Shown in pieces: positions 48,279 through 55,326 of a stretch of DNA of 64,000 nucleotides (position 1 is the stretch's first letter; the number at the start of each line of letters is the position of its first letter). The DNA lies in contig NZ_FUYX01000012.1 of assembly GCF_900168195.1 (NCBI RefSeq), forward strand, positions 102,320-166,319. The letters run 5' to 3'. The notes beneath the pieces are model-generated. The model saw only the letters and a list, made by a program, of their open reading frames with translations, was not told the DNA's origin and searched no databases. The DNA is from Allobosea thiooxidans. GTDB lineage: Bacteria; Pseudomonadota; Alphaproteobacteria; Rhizobiales; Beijerinckiaceae. The position numbers were made by a program, and so were the translations under genes.

Positions 48279-48439
48279 GAGTCGAGAGCCGAGGCGCTGG
48301 CGATGGTGAGGCCGGTGAAGCCAGCCAGGGCCAGGGAGAGCACCTCCCCGCTCATCGCCCCCGGCTGGACGAAGCCCGAAAACAGGGCCGTCGCAATCGA
48401 AGCCGCCGCGATCGCTGCCGACAAGCAGGTCATCGCCAT
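48275..48439 (-). CDS. 54-residue small membrane protein upstream of extensin gene
   Basis: A short ORF below usual size cut-offs: MAMTCLSAAIAAASIATALF, then SGFVQPGAMSGEVLSLALAG and FTGLTIASASALDS. Two hydrophobic stretches suggest a small membrane or secreted peptide. GGGAGG lies 9 bases upstream of the ATG at 48439, and an exact EcfG promoter lies 46 bases further upstream. Its stop TGA overlaps the likely CTG start of the extensin-like gene, so the two may be translationally coupled. No homology recognised. Confidence 0.55.
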   Translation of the reverse strand: MAMTCLSAAIAAASIATALFSGFVQPGAMSGEVLSLALAGFTGLTIASASALDS

Positions 48440-48485
48440 GGTCCACGCCCTCCCGCACTGGAAACGAAACCGACATCCTCACGCG

Positions 48486-48510
48486 AACGCGCGATGCTCC
48501 GGCTTGTTCC
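48486..48510 (-). promoter_or_regulatory. EcfG-type promoter (small membrane ORF / extensin operon)
   Basis: On the minus strand an exact GGAAC-N16-CGTT (plus AACG 48486-48489, GTTCC 48506-48510). It lies just after the phyR terminator and 46 bases before the small ORF. Confidence 0.78.
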
Positions 48511-48522
48511 TGCGGTCAGGGC

Positions 48523-48551
48523 AAAAAAAGAGCCCGCGTATGTGCGGGCTC
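48523..48551 (-). terminator. Intrinsic terminator of phyR
   Basis: Reading the minus strand, an 8-bp stem GAGCCCGC / GCGGGCTC with a 6-base loop is followed by TTTTTTT. It starts 20 bases after the phyR stop. Confidence 0.92.
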
Positions 48552-48571
48552 GGGGGCACGGGCAAGGCTGT

Positions 48572-49366
48572 TCAGGCAGCCTTGCGGCCGGCGCGGCGGT
48601 CGAAGAACAGCGCCTGGCTGATCGCGGCCTTTACCGCTTCCGGCTGGAACGGCTTGGTGATCAGGAAGGCGGGCTCCGGCCGATCGCCCGTGAGCAGGCG
48701 CTCGGGATAGGCGGTGATGAAGATGACCGGGACGTCGATCGAGGTGAGGATCTCGTTCACGGCATCGAGGCCGGAGCTACCGTCGGCGAGCTGGATGTCG
48801 GCGAGAACCAGGCCGGGGCGCTTCTTGCCGACGAGGGCGATGGCTTCCCGCTGGGTGCGGGCGACGCCGGTGACGCTGTGGCCGAGCTCCTCGACCATCG
48901 TCTCGATGTCGAGCGCGATGATCGGCTCGTCCTCGATGATCAGCACGTCGGTCGCGACCTGCTCGGCGATTTCCTGCCCGGCGGTCTGCACCAGGGCGGC
49001 GGCCTCGGCGGTCGTCTCGCCCATGATGGTGGCAACCTCCTCGATCGAGAAGCCCTCGACGGTGCGCAGCAGGAAGGCCTGCCGCGGCCGCGGCGTCAAC
49101 GCCTCGAGATTGCGCTCTGCCGGCGCGCGAGAGAGCTCGACCACGGGCGCAGCCGCGTCGAGGCTGGCCGAGGACCAGAGCTTGAGGAAGGTCTGATAGA
49201 GACCGATGCGCGGATCGATGTCGCGCGGGAAATCCGAAGGATCGGCGACCAGGGCCTCCAGCATGGCCACGACGTAAGCATCACCGCTTGATTGTGTTCC
49301 GCTCAGCGCCCGCGCGAACCGGCGCAGATAGGGAAGGTGAGGCGCAATTTCCTTGGCAATCGACAT
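48572..49366 (-). CDS. phyR: General stress response regulator PhyR
   Basis: PhyR, 264 aa, the anti-anti-sigma factor of the alphaproteobacterial general stress response. Residues 1-135 are a sigma-like domain (LPYLRRFARALSGTQSSGDA, RPRQAFLLRTVEGFSIEEVA). The C-terminal receiver begins VLIIEDEPIIALDIETMVEE, with the phospho-acceptor Asp190 in LVLADIQLADG and the Lys in ITKPFQPEAVK. When phosphorylated it binds NepR and frees EcfG. It is divergent from nepR-ecfG across 213 bases. I see no exact EcfG site on its own strand. Confidence 0.97.
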   Translation of the reverse strand: MSIAKEIAPHLPYLRRFARALSGTQSSGDAYVVAMLEALVADPSDFPRDIDPRIGLYQTFLKLWSSASLDAAAPVVELSRAPAERNLEALTPRPRQAFLLRTVEGFSIEEVATIMGETTAEAAALVQTAGQEIAEQVATDVLIIEDEPIIALDIETMVEELGHSVTGVARTQREAIALVGKKRPGLVLADIQLADGSSGLDAVNEILTSIDVPVIFITAYPERLLTGDRPEPAFLITKPFQPEAVKAAISQALFFDRRAGRKAA

Positions 49367-49443
49367 GAACGCATCCCTTTTATCGTGCCGGAATAATGGC
49401 TTACGATACGCAAACGACAAGAGATTTATTTTTTGCCGGACAT

Positions 49444-49468
49444 GGAACCTTTCGGAATTGGTTCGGTT
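49444..49468 (+). promoter_or_regulatory. Near-consensus EcfG promoter of nepR-ecfG
   Basis: GGAAC-N16-GGTT, one mismatch in the -10 element. It lies 111 bases upstream of nepR and could give the autoregulation known for ecfG operons. Confidence 0.6.
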
Positions 49469-49579
49469 TATAGAGCGCATTGGTGTCGCCATTGCCGCTT
49501 GGCGGTGGTTGCTCCGGGTTGATGGAAAGTAAGGCGGGACCCGCTGGAAAAGCTGGCCCGTTATGGTGCGAGGGCTGGT

Positions 49580-49804
49580 ATGAGCAATCTGGATACAGCG
49601 ATGTCCGAACCCGGCGCAGGTGACAATGACGATTTCGAGATGGTTCTGGATCCGAAAGTGCAGGAATCCATCGGCCGTTCGCTGAAGGCTCACTACGACG
49701 ACATCGTGAACGCGCCCGTGCCGGACAAGTTTCTCGTGCTGTTGGCCCAGCTCGAAGCGATCGAGCAGCGTGCAGCGGGAGTGTCGTCCGATGACCGCAA
49801 ATGA
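49580..49804 (+). CDS. nepR: Anti-sigma factor NepR
   Basis: NepR, 74 aa, the small anti-sigma factor that sequesters EcfG. The conserved two-helix core is visible in PKVQESIGRSLKAHYDDIVN and APVPDKFLVLLAQLEAIEQ. Length and position are as expected. It overlaps ecfG by 14 bases, giving coupled translation and stoichiometry of sigma and anti-sigma. The PhyR gene is divergent just upstream. Confidence 0.94.
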   Translation: MSNLDTAMSEPGAGDNDDFEMVLDPKVQESIGRSLKAHYDDIVNAPVPDKFLVLLAQLEAIEQRAAGVSSDDRK

Positions 49805-50393
49805 TCCCGGTTCCTGCCGGTCCACGGCCGAGTTTCGTGCCACTGAGTTCAAGGACGGCCTGATCCGCGAAATCCCGAATCTGCGCGCCTTCGCCGCCTC
49901 GCTCTCGGGCTCGATGCAGCTCGCCGACGATCTGGTCCAGGACACGCTGCTGAAGGCCTGGAGCAATGCCGAGAAGTTCGAGCCTGGCACCAGCCTGCGG
50001 GCCTGGCTCTTCACCATCCTGCGCAACACCTATTATTCGCTCTATCGCAAGCGCGGGCGCGAGGTGCAGGACAGCGAAGGCACCTATGCCGAGCGCATGG
50101 CGACCCACGGCAACCAGGAAAGCCATCTCGACCTCGCCGACTTCCGCAAGGCGCTCGCCAAGCTCCCCGAGGAGCAGCGCGAGGTCCTGATCATGGTCGG
50201 CGCCACGGGGCTGTCCTATGAGGAGGCTGCGGAGATCTGCGGCGTCGCGATCGGCACGATCAAGAGCCGCGTCAACCGTGCGCGCACCAAGCTTGCCGAA
50301 CTGCTTTCCATCGGTGGCGTCGACGATCTCGGGCCCGACCGCACCAGCGCGGCGGCGATGCAGAGGGTCGGTTCCGAATCCGTCGGTTCCTGA
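49791..50393 (+). CDS. ecfG: General stress ECF sigma factor EcfG
   Basis: A 200-residue ECF15-type sigma factor. Region 2: LRAFAASLSGSMQLADDLVQ, then DTLLKAWSNAEKFEPG. Region 4: EEQREVLIMVGATGLSYEEA and CGVAIGTIKSRVNRARTKLA. It recognises GGAAC-N16/17-CGTT promoters, of which this window carries many. The ATG at 49791 lies inside the end of nepR. Its stop overlaps the start of the next gene by one base (TGATG). Confidence 0.96.
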   Translation: MTANDPGSCRSTAEFRATEFKDGLIREIPNLRAFAASLSGSMQLADDLVQDTLLKAWSNAEKFEPGTSLRAWLFTILRNTYYSLYRKRGREVQDSEGTYAERMATHGNQESHLDLADFRKALAKLPEEQREVLIMVGATGLSYEEAAEICGVAIGTIKSRVNRARTKLAELLSIGGVDDLGPDRTSAAAMQRVGSESVGS

Positions 50394-52048
50394 TGCCGCT
50401 GGGACGGTTCAGAACGGTCAGGGGCCGCCTTCTGGCTCTGCTGGTCGCTATTGCCGTCCCCATCGGCGCGGTGTCCGCGCTTGCCGCCTTCACGACCTAT
50501 CACGCGGCGCTCGCGGCGATCGAGGAATCCCGCGCGCGCGCGGTCAATGATTTTGCGGTGCGGACCCGGGTCTGGTATCGCGGCGCCACACGCGCCCTGC
50601 TTGCCTTCGCGACGATGGCGAGCGACGGCCGCTTCGATGCTGCCGCTTGCGGCGAGCTCGGCCGCAAGGCCATGGAGCGGGCGGGCGGCTTCCGTGCCTT
50701 TCTCGTCCGTGATTCCGATGATCGCCTTTGCACGGCCGCACTCGATGCCGGCCTCGACGCCGAGATGCTGGCGGGTGTCGCGCGCGAACTCGCCGGCCGC
50801 CCCTCGGTGATGGCTTGGAATGGGGCGGACCTCGGCCAGATCCGCTACGATCAAGTAGCGGTCGCCGGCCGGCGCTATCTCGCGATCCTGGCACGTGCCC
50901 GCACCCCGACGGAGAATGGACCGAGCGAAGCCCTGCTGCTGGTCGAGCCCGATCTGCTCGAGAACGTGTTCGACCTCGGGGATGACGGGCTCGGCATGAA
51001 CGTCGCCCTGCTTGGGCGCGGCGGTGCCGTCGTCGCCACGCGCGGCGCCGACGCCGCGCTCACCTGGCTTCCTCGCGAGGATCGGATGCCGGGAGCGGGG
51101 CGCGAGAACTGGATCGCCCCCAGCCGCGCCGGGCCGGAGCGTGCCTATTCGACCCGGATGGTGGCGGAGCCGGATTTCTACGTCGTCGCCAGCTTCGACG
51201 ATGCCTCCGAGCGGAAAGCACGGCTGCAATTCATCGTGCTGCTGCTGGCGCCCCTGATGACGCTGACCCTCCTCGGTCTGGTCTACATGCGCGCGATCGA
51301 CAGGCAGTGCGCCCGCTGGCTGCGCGACATCGAGGCCGCGGCACGCTCCCGGACCTCGTCGGGATGGGCACGGGTCGCGGTCGCCGACGACATGCCGAGC
51401 GACATCCGCAGCGTCGCCGAAGCCTTCAACGCCATGGTCAACGAGCAGGAGGTGCGCCAGCGCCGCCTGCAGACCGCCCTCGACGACAACCGCTTCCTCG
51501 TCCGGGAATTGCATCACCGCGTGAAGAACAGCCTGCAGGTGGTGCAGAGCTATATCGGCCTCAGCAAGCGCGACTATCGCGACGAGGCCCGTCTGGCGCT
51601 GGCCGATGCCGAATGCCGCGTGCATGTGCTCTCGGCGGCCTATCGCTTCACCCTGGCCGATGGCGAGATGCAGCCGGTCCGCGTCGATCTGTTCCTGGAC
51701 GACGTCGTCACGATGATCGCGAACCTGATCCGCGGCCGCGATCAGGCGGTGCGCAGCCGGATCGAGACCACCGCGGTCCTGTCGGTCGACCGCATCATCC
51801 CGCTGGGTTTCCTGGTGGCCGACGTCGCCTCGCGCGCGCTGCGCAGCACGCCCGGCGTGCGGATCACGGTGACCGTGACCGACATCGACGATGCGACCAT
51901 CGAGGTCGGGCTCGATGCCGATCGGGAGCTCATCCATAGTGCGCCGCCGCGGCTGTTCGCCGGCCTGCTCGCCCAGATCCAGGCGACGCAGACCGTCGAG
52001 CCGGCGGGGCACGTCCTGGGCCGCTGGCAGCTGCGCCACGCCGCTTGA
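50393..52048 (+). CDS. PhyP/PhyK-like sensor protein with degenerate ATPase domain
   Basis: A 551-residue membrane sensor. Helix 1 (residues ~10-32) and helix 2 (~280-300, LQFIVLLLAPLMTLTLLGLV) flank a ~240-residue periplasmic domain. A HAMP-like linker precedes the HisKA_2 motif LVRELHHRVKNSLQVVQSYI with His374/His375. The following ATPase region is degenerate: the N-box position reads PLGFLVADVASRALRS without the Asn, and no DxGxG box is visible. That resembles PhyP of Sphingomonas, which acts mainly as a PhyR phosphatase. It is the third gene of the nepR-ecfG operon. The phosphatase role is inferred. Confidence 0.85.
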   Translation: MPLGRFRTVRGRLLALLVAIAVPIGAVSALAAFTTYHAALAAIEESRARAVNDFAVRTRVWYRGATRALLAFATMASDGRFDAAACGELGRKAMERAGGFRAFLVRDSDDRLCTAALDAGLDAEMLAGVARELAGRPSVMAWNGADLGQIRYDQVAVAGRRYLAILARARTPTENGPSEALLLVEPDLLENVFDLGDDGLGMNVALLGRGGAVVATRGADAALTWLPREDRMPGAGRENWIAPSRAGPERAYSTRMVAEPDFYVVASFDDASERKARLQFIVLLLAPLMTLTLLGLVYMRAIDRQCARWLRDIEAAARSRTSSGWARVAVADDMPSDIRSVAEAFNAMVNEQEVRQRRLQTALDDNRFLVRELHHRVKNSLQVVQSYIGLSKRDYRDEARLALADAECRVHVLSAAYRFTLADGEMQPVRVDLFLDDVVTMIANLIRGRDQAVRSRIETTAVLSVDRIIPLGFLVADVASRALRSTPGVRITVTVTDIDDATIEVGLDADRELIHSAPPRLFAGLLAQIQATQTVEPAGHVLGRWQLRHAA

Positions 52049-52055
52049 TGTTCGC

Positions 52056-52928
52056 TCAGTCCGCGATCGGCTCGACCGCGACGCCGACGCTCAGCCCGAG
52101 GAAGGCGCCGGCCGGCCCCGTGAAGGTGCCGTTGATGGGCGATGCGTCCTCCGGCACGCGTGCGACGGCGACGCGCAGCAATTGGCGGTCGGCCACCAGA
52201 TTGTTGGTCGGGTCGAACTCGACCCAGCCATCGCCGGGAATGAAGACCTCCGCCCATGCATGTGTCAGCCCGGGGGCGCTCACCAGCGCGGCCGTTTCCG
52301 GCGCGCGCTCATAGATGTAGCCGGTGACGAAACGGGCGGCGAAGCCCATCCGCCGGGCAAGCTCGATGAACAGCCATGCGTAGTCGCGGCAGGAGCCGCC
52401 GCCGCGCTGCAGGGTGTCGAGCGGGTGTTGCGTGCCTTCGTCGTAGCGGATCGCATAATGCAGGGCGCCATGGATCGCCCCGGCGAGGTCGCGCAGCAGA
52501 TGGCCCGAGCCCTGGCCGATGCGCGCCCTGAAGTCCATCAGCCAGCGATCGAGTCGTTTGTCGGGATCGGCGCTCGCGAGGGTCAGGAAGGGCTGGAGCA
52601 CGGCACGTTCGTTTTCGCTGTAGACCACGCCGGTCAGCCCCGTCCCGGGCCTGATCTCCGTCCGTGGCATGGCCGAACCGAAGCGCTGCAGCGTGAGCAC
52701 GCTGACGATGTCGAGGGTTTCGGCCTCGGCCGCGATATTCGCGACGGCGACCGGGTTTCCGTAGACATCGTGCATCCAGCGCAGGCTGGCGGCCGGCGTA
52801 ATCGTCAGGGCCGTGTCGACGACCCTCAGGTCGAAGCTGTCGCGCGGCCGCAGCATCAGCCGGTGCGGGCCAAAGCTGACCGGCTGGGCGTAGCGATAGG
52901 TCGTCGCGTGCCGGATGCGCAGCAGCAT
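52056..52928 (-). CDS. Transglutaminase-like family protein
   Basis: A 290-residue cytoplasmic transglutaminase-like cysteine protease fold. The N-terminal domain begins LRIRHATTYRYAQPVSFGPH. The catalytic triad is Cys in LQRGGGSCRDYAWLFIELAR, His in APGLTHAWAEVFIPGDGW and Asp in VEFDPTNNLVADRQL. Substrate unknown; relatives are often paired with peptide-ligase-type proteins. No such partner is here. Upstream on its strand lies an exact EcfG promoter followed by an intrinsic terminator before the start codon. Confidence 0.91.
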   Translation of the reverse strand: MLLRIRHATTYRYAQPVSFGPHRLMLRPRDSFDLRVVDTALTITPAASLRWMHDVYGNPVAVANIAAEAETLDIVSVLTLQRFGSAMPRTEIRPGTGLTGVVYSENERAVLQPFLTLASADPDKRLDRWLMDFRARIGQGSGHLLRDLAGAIHGALHYAIRYDEGTQHPLDTLQRGGGSCRDYAWLFIELARRMGFAARFVTGYIYERAPETAALVSAPGLTHAWAEVFIPGDGWVEFDPTNNLVADRQLLRVAVARVPEDASPINGTFTGPAGAFLGLSVGVAVEPIAD

Positions 52929-52943
52929 GGTTGTCCCGTCGCC

Positions 52944-52970
52944 AAAAAAACAAGCCGCCAGAGGCGGCTT
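52944..52970 (-). terminator. Intrinsic terminator / possible leader attenuator
   Basis: Minus strand: an 8-bp stem AAGCCGCC / GGCGGCTT with loop TCT, then G and TTTTTTT. It could end the 93-residue membrane protein transcript. It also lies between the EcfG promoter at 53003-53027 and the transglutaminase start at 52928, so a transcript from that promoter would meet it after about 25 bases. Confidence 0.85.
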
Positions 52971-53002
52971 TTGAAGTGAAGCGCGAGGATGCGCCGATCC
53001 GT

Positions 53003-53027
53003 AACGCGGTTCGGCGCGAGAGGTTCC
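53003..53027 (-). promoter_or_regulatory. EcfG-type promoter (transglutaminase gene or short RNA)
   Basis: On the minus strand an exact GGAAC-N16-CGTT (plus AACG 53003-53006, GTTCC 53023-53027), 74 bases upstream of the transglutaminase start and upstream of an intrinsic terminator. Confidence 0.7.
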
Positions 53028-53041
53028 GTCCCGTCTCGAAG

Positions 53042-53323
53042 CTAGCGGAGGATGCGCCTGGCCGGGTTCTCGGCCATCGCCTGCTGCGACGGCGACGGAA
53101 TGGCGCGCTTGGCCGTGCTCTGGCCGCGATCCGAGCGATCGACCGCGGCGATGCGGAAATCGGTGGCCGGATCGCCCAGGCTCCTGGCCAGCGCCACGCT
53201 GGTCGAACTCTGATCCGTGAGAGCCTGGAACCGGGCTCCGAGCGTGAGGCCGCCGATGGCAGCCCCCATGAAACCGAAGAAGAGGAGGGCGCGTATGGTG
53301 GGGGCCAAGCCGGCGTTCAGCAT
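53042..53323 (-). CDS. Small single-pass membrane protein under an EcfG promoter
   Basis: A 93-residue protein: one N-terminal membrane helix (LLFFGFMGAAIGGLTLGARF, about residues 12-31) and a polar tail rich in Ser and Arg, ending QQAMAENPARRILR. No domain recognised. The ATG at 53323 is preceded by GGGAGAC. An EcfG-type promoter (N17 spacing) lies 50 bases upstream and an intrinsic terminator downstream, so this is a monocistronic stress gene. Confidence 0.7.
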   Translation of the reverse strand: MLNAGLAPTIRALLFFGFMGAAIGGLTLGARFQALTDQSSTSVALARSLGDPATDFRIAAVDRSDRGQSTAKRAIPSPSQQAMAENPARRILR

Positions 53324-53372
53324 TTTTTGTCTCCCAACCCGTTTCAGCCTTTCAAGGCGGTTCGGTCTGGAA

Positions 53373-53398
53373 AACGCGGTCAAGGCGGCGGCGGTTCC
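53373..53398 (-). promoter_or_regulatory. EcfG-type promoter (93-residue membrane protein)
   Basis: On the minus strand GGAAC-N17-CGTT (plus AACG 53373-53376, GTTCC 53394-53398), 50 bases upstream of the ATG. It is divergent from a second N17 site at 53427-53452. Confidence 0.65.
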
Positions 53399-53426
53399 AT
53401 CGAAGGTGGCCGGTGGCCCCAAGCCG

Positions 53427-53452
53427 GGAACGCGGCGGCGTCTCGCCGCGTT
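53427..53452 (+). promoter_or_regulatory. EcfG-type promoter (Crp/Fnr regulator)
   Basis: GGAAC-N17-CGTT on the plus strand, 49 bases upstream of the Crp/Fnr regulator ATG. Confidence 0.65.
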
Positions 53453-53500
53453 GGTCTCAGGCCGGTGCAGACCTCACCGGGACGGGGGACCATATTCTTC

Positions 53501-54265
53501 ATGCACGACACGCATCATGGAGGCCGACCACGTCGCCTCGGAGCGTCCTGCCTGGCCTGTCCGCTGCGGCTGAAATCCGCCTTCAAGGACAAGACCGACG
53601 ACGAGATCCGCTTCATCCAGGCGATGAAGATCGATCATCGCATCCTGCGGGCCGGTGCCGACATCATCCATCCGGGCGAGGAGGAGGCGGAGCTCTATAC
53701 CCTCTTCTCGGGATGGGCGTTTCGCTACAAATCCCTTCCCGACGGCCGCCGCCAGATCCTGAACTTCCTGCTGCCGGGGGATCTCGTCGGCCTGCAGGCT
53801 TCCCTGCTCAGCGCCGCCGAACACGGCATCGAGGCGCTCACCGAGGTCGAGCTCTGCGTCTTCCCGCGCAAGCGGATCTGGGACCTTTTCGTGAAGATGC
53901 CGACGCTGGCCTACGAGCTGGCCTGGCTCGGCTCCCGCGAGGAGTGCCTGATCGACGACAACCTCACCTCGGTCGGCCAGCGCAGTGCGAGCGAGCGGAT
54001 CGCTGCGCTGATCATCTCGCTCTATCGCCGAGCCGATGCGCTGGGGCTGGTGACGAGCAACAGCTTCGCCTTTCCGCTGACACAGCAGCAATTGGCCGAC
54101 GCGCTCGGCCTGTCGCTGGTCCACACCAGCAAGACCTGGTCGCGACTGCGCAAGGCCGGGCTGTTCGCTTTGTCCGGCGGGCGGCTGACGCTGCTCAACC
54201 CGCGCCTGACCAATCGCATGGCCGCGATCTACGATCAGGAGGGCGCGCGCAGGCCGTTAATCTGA
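53501..54265 (+). CDS. Crp/Fnr family transcriptional regulator
   Basis: A 254-residue regulator. The cyclic-nucleotide-binding-like beta-roll spans about residues 30-140 (HPGEEEAELYTLFSGWAFRY, KSLPDGRRQILNFLLPGDLV). The C-terminal winged helix includes FPLTQQQLADALGLSLVHTS and KTWSRLRKAGL. The N-terminal ASCLACPLR has a C-x2-C pair, but the full cysteine set of an oxygen-sensing FNR cluster is not evident. An EcfG-type promoter lies upstream, so it would be a secondary regulator within the general stress response. Ligand unknown. Confidence 0.91.
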   Translation: MHDTHHGGRPRRLGASCLACPLRLKSAFKDKTDDEIRFIQAMKIDHRILRAGADIIHPGEEEAELYTLFSGWAFRYKSLPDGRRQILNFLLPGDLVGLQASLLSAAEHGIEALTEVELCVFPRKRIWDLFVKMPTLAYELAWLGSREECLIDDNLTSVGQRSASERIAALIISLYRRADALGLVTSNSFAFPLTQQQLADALGLSLVHTSKTWSRLRKAGLFALSGGRLTLLNPRLTNRMAAIYDQEGARRPLI

Positions 54266-54386
54266 TCGATTTTGCGTCGCGAGCCATAAAAGAGGCTTGG
54301 CGCCGAAGCACACTTGACCACATATGCAGCGCGAGTCAGGTTCGGCTGCGTCAGACGCGTCGCCTCCGCGGCGATCAAAGGGTGCC

Positions 54387-55181
54387 ATGTCTTCGACGAT
54401 CCGTCATCGTCCTGCGCGCGCAACGTCGCTCGCGGCCCGCCTCGGGCAATCCCGCGTCGCGTCGCGGATCGAAGGTGAAATGCGGGTCACGGCCGCCGAT
54501 CTCGTCGACAGCGTGGCGGAGGCGAAGCTCAAGGTCGCGGCGGTGCGCTACAAGGTCGAGAGCGAAGTCCGCAGCACCGCGGAGAAGTTCAAGAGCCGCG
54601 TCAGCGAGGCCAGGGCGAAGCTCGGCGACGAGGCGCGTTTCATCAAATCCTGGATCGACGACCCCTTGCGCACCGGTTCGGTGACGCCGTCGAGCCCGGC
54701 GCTGGCACGGCGGATGGCGTCTTTCGTCGATCCGGAACAGCCCGGCCCGGTGATCGAGATCGGCCCGGGAACCGGGCCCGTCACCGAGGCGCTGATCGAA
54801 CGCGGGATCGACGAAGCCCGGCTGATTCTGGTCGAGTACAGCCCGGAATTCTGCGAATTGCTGCGCCGGCGCTTCCCGCGCGCCACCGTCGTGCAGGGCG
54901 ACGCCTATGCCCTGTCGACGACGCTCGAGGGCCATCTGAACGAGAAGGCGATCGCGCTGGTCTCGAGCCTGCCGCTGTTCAACCGGCCGCCGGCCACGCG
55001 CACGGCGCTCGCCCGCGAGGCCTTTCCGCTGCTGGTCCCGGGCGCGCCCTTCATCCAGTTCACCTATTCGGTGATCTCGCCGATTCCGCGCAAGGGCTCC
55101 GGGCTGAAGGCCCTGGTTTCGGACTGGGTGCTGCGCAACATCCCGCCGGCCCGCGTCTGGGTCTATCGCCAGATTTCCTGA
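54387..55181 (+). CDS. Phospholipid N-methyltransferase-like (PmtA family)
   Basis: A ~264-residue SAM methyltransferase similar to rhizobial PmtA, which converts phosphatidylethanolamine to phosphatidylcholine. The core has FIKSWIDDPLRTGSVTPSSP, motif I VIEIGPGTGPVTEALIERG, LILVEYSPEFCELLRRRFP, VVQGDAYALSTTLEGHL and FIQFTYSVISPIP. About 80 charged, helical residues precede this core, longer than the ~200-residue rhizobial enzymes. The ATG at 54387 follows AAAGGG. An upstream start at 54324 is possible but less likely. Confidence 0.85.
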   Translation: MSSTIRHRPARATSLAARLGQSRVASRIEGEMRVTAADLVDSVAEAKLKVAAVRYKVESEVRSTAEKFKSRVSEARAKLGDEARFIKSWIDDPLRTGSVTPSSPALARRMASFVDPEQPGPVIEIGPGTGPVTEALIERGIDEARLILVEYSPEFCELLRRRFPRATVVQGDAYALSTTLEGHLNEKAIALVSSLPLFNRPPATRTALAREAFPLLVPGAPFIQFTYSVISPIPRKGSGLKALVSDWVLRNIPPARVWVYRQIS

Positions 55182-55326
55182 AGATTCGGCCTGTTCCGCG
55201 ACCTTCGCCCGCGAGCCGCATCTGAATCGCGCTGGTTTCCTCACCGAATCGTAACACCTCTCTGCTAGGCCCCGCTTCGCGATCGGCTGACTTGCCGGCC
55301 GTTCGCGAGAGGAGTCGGACCTGCCG

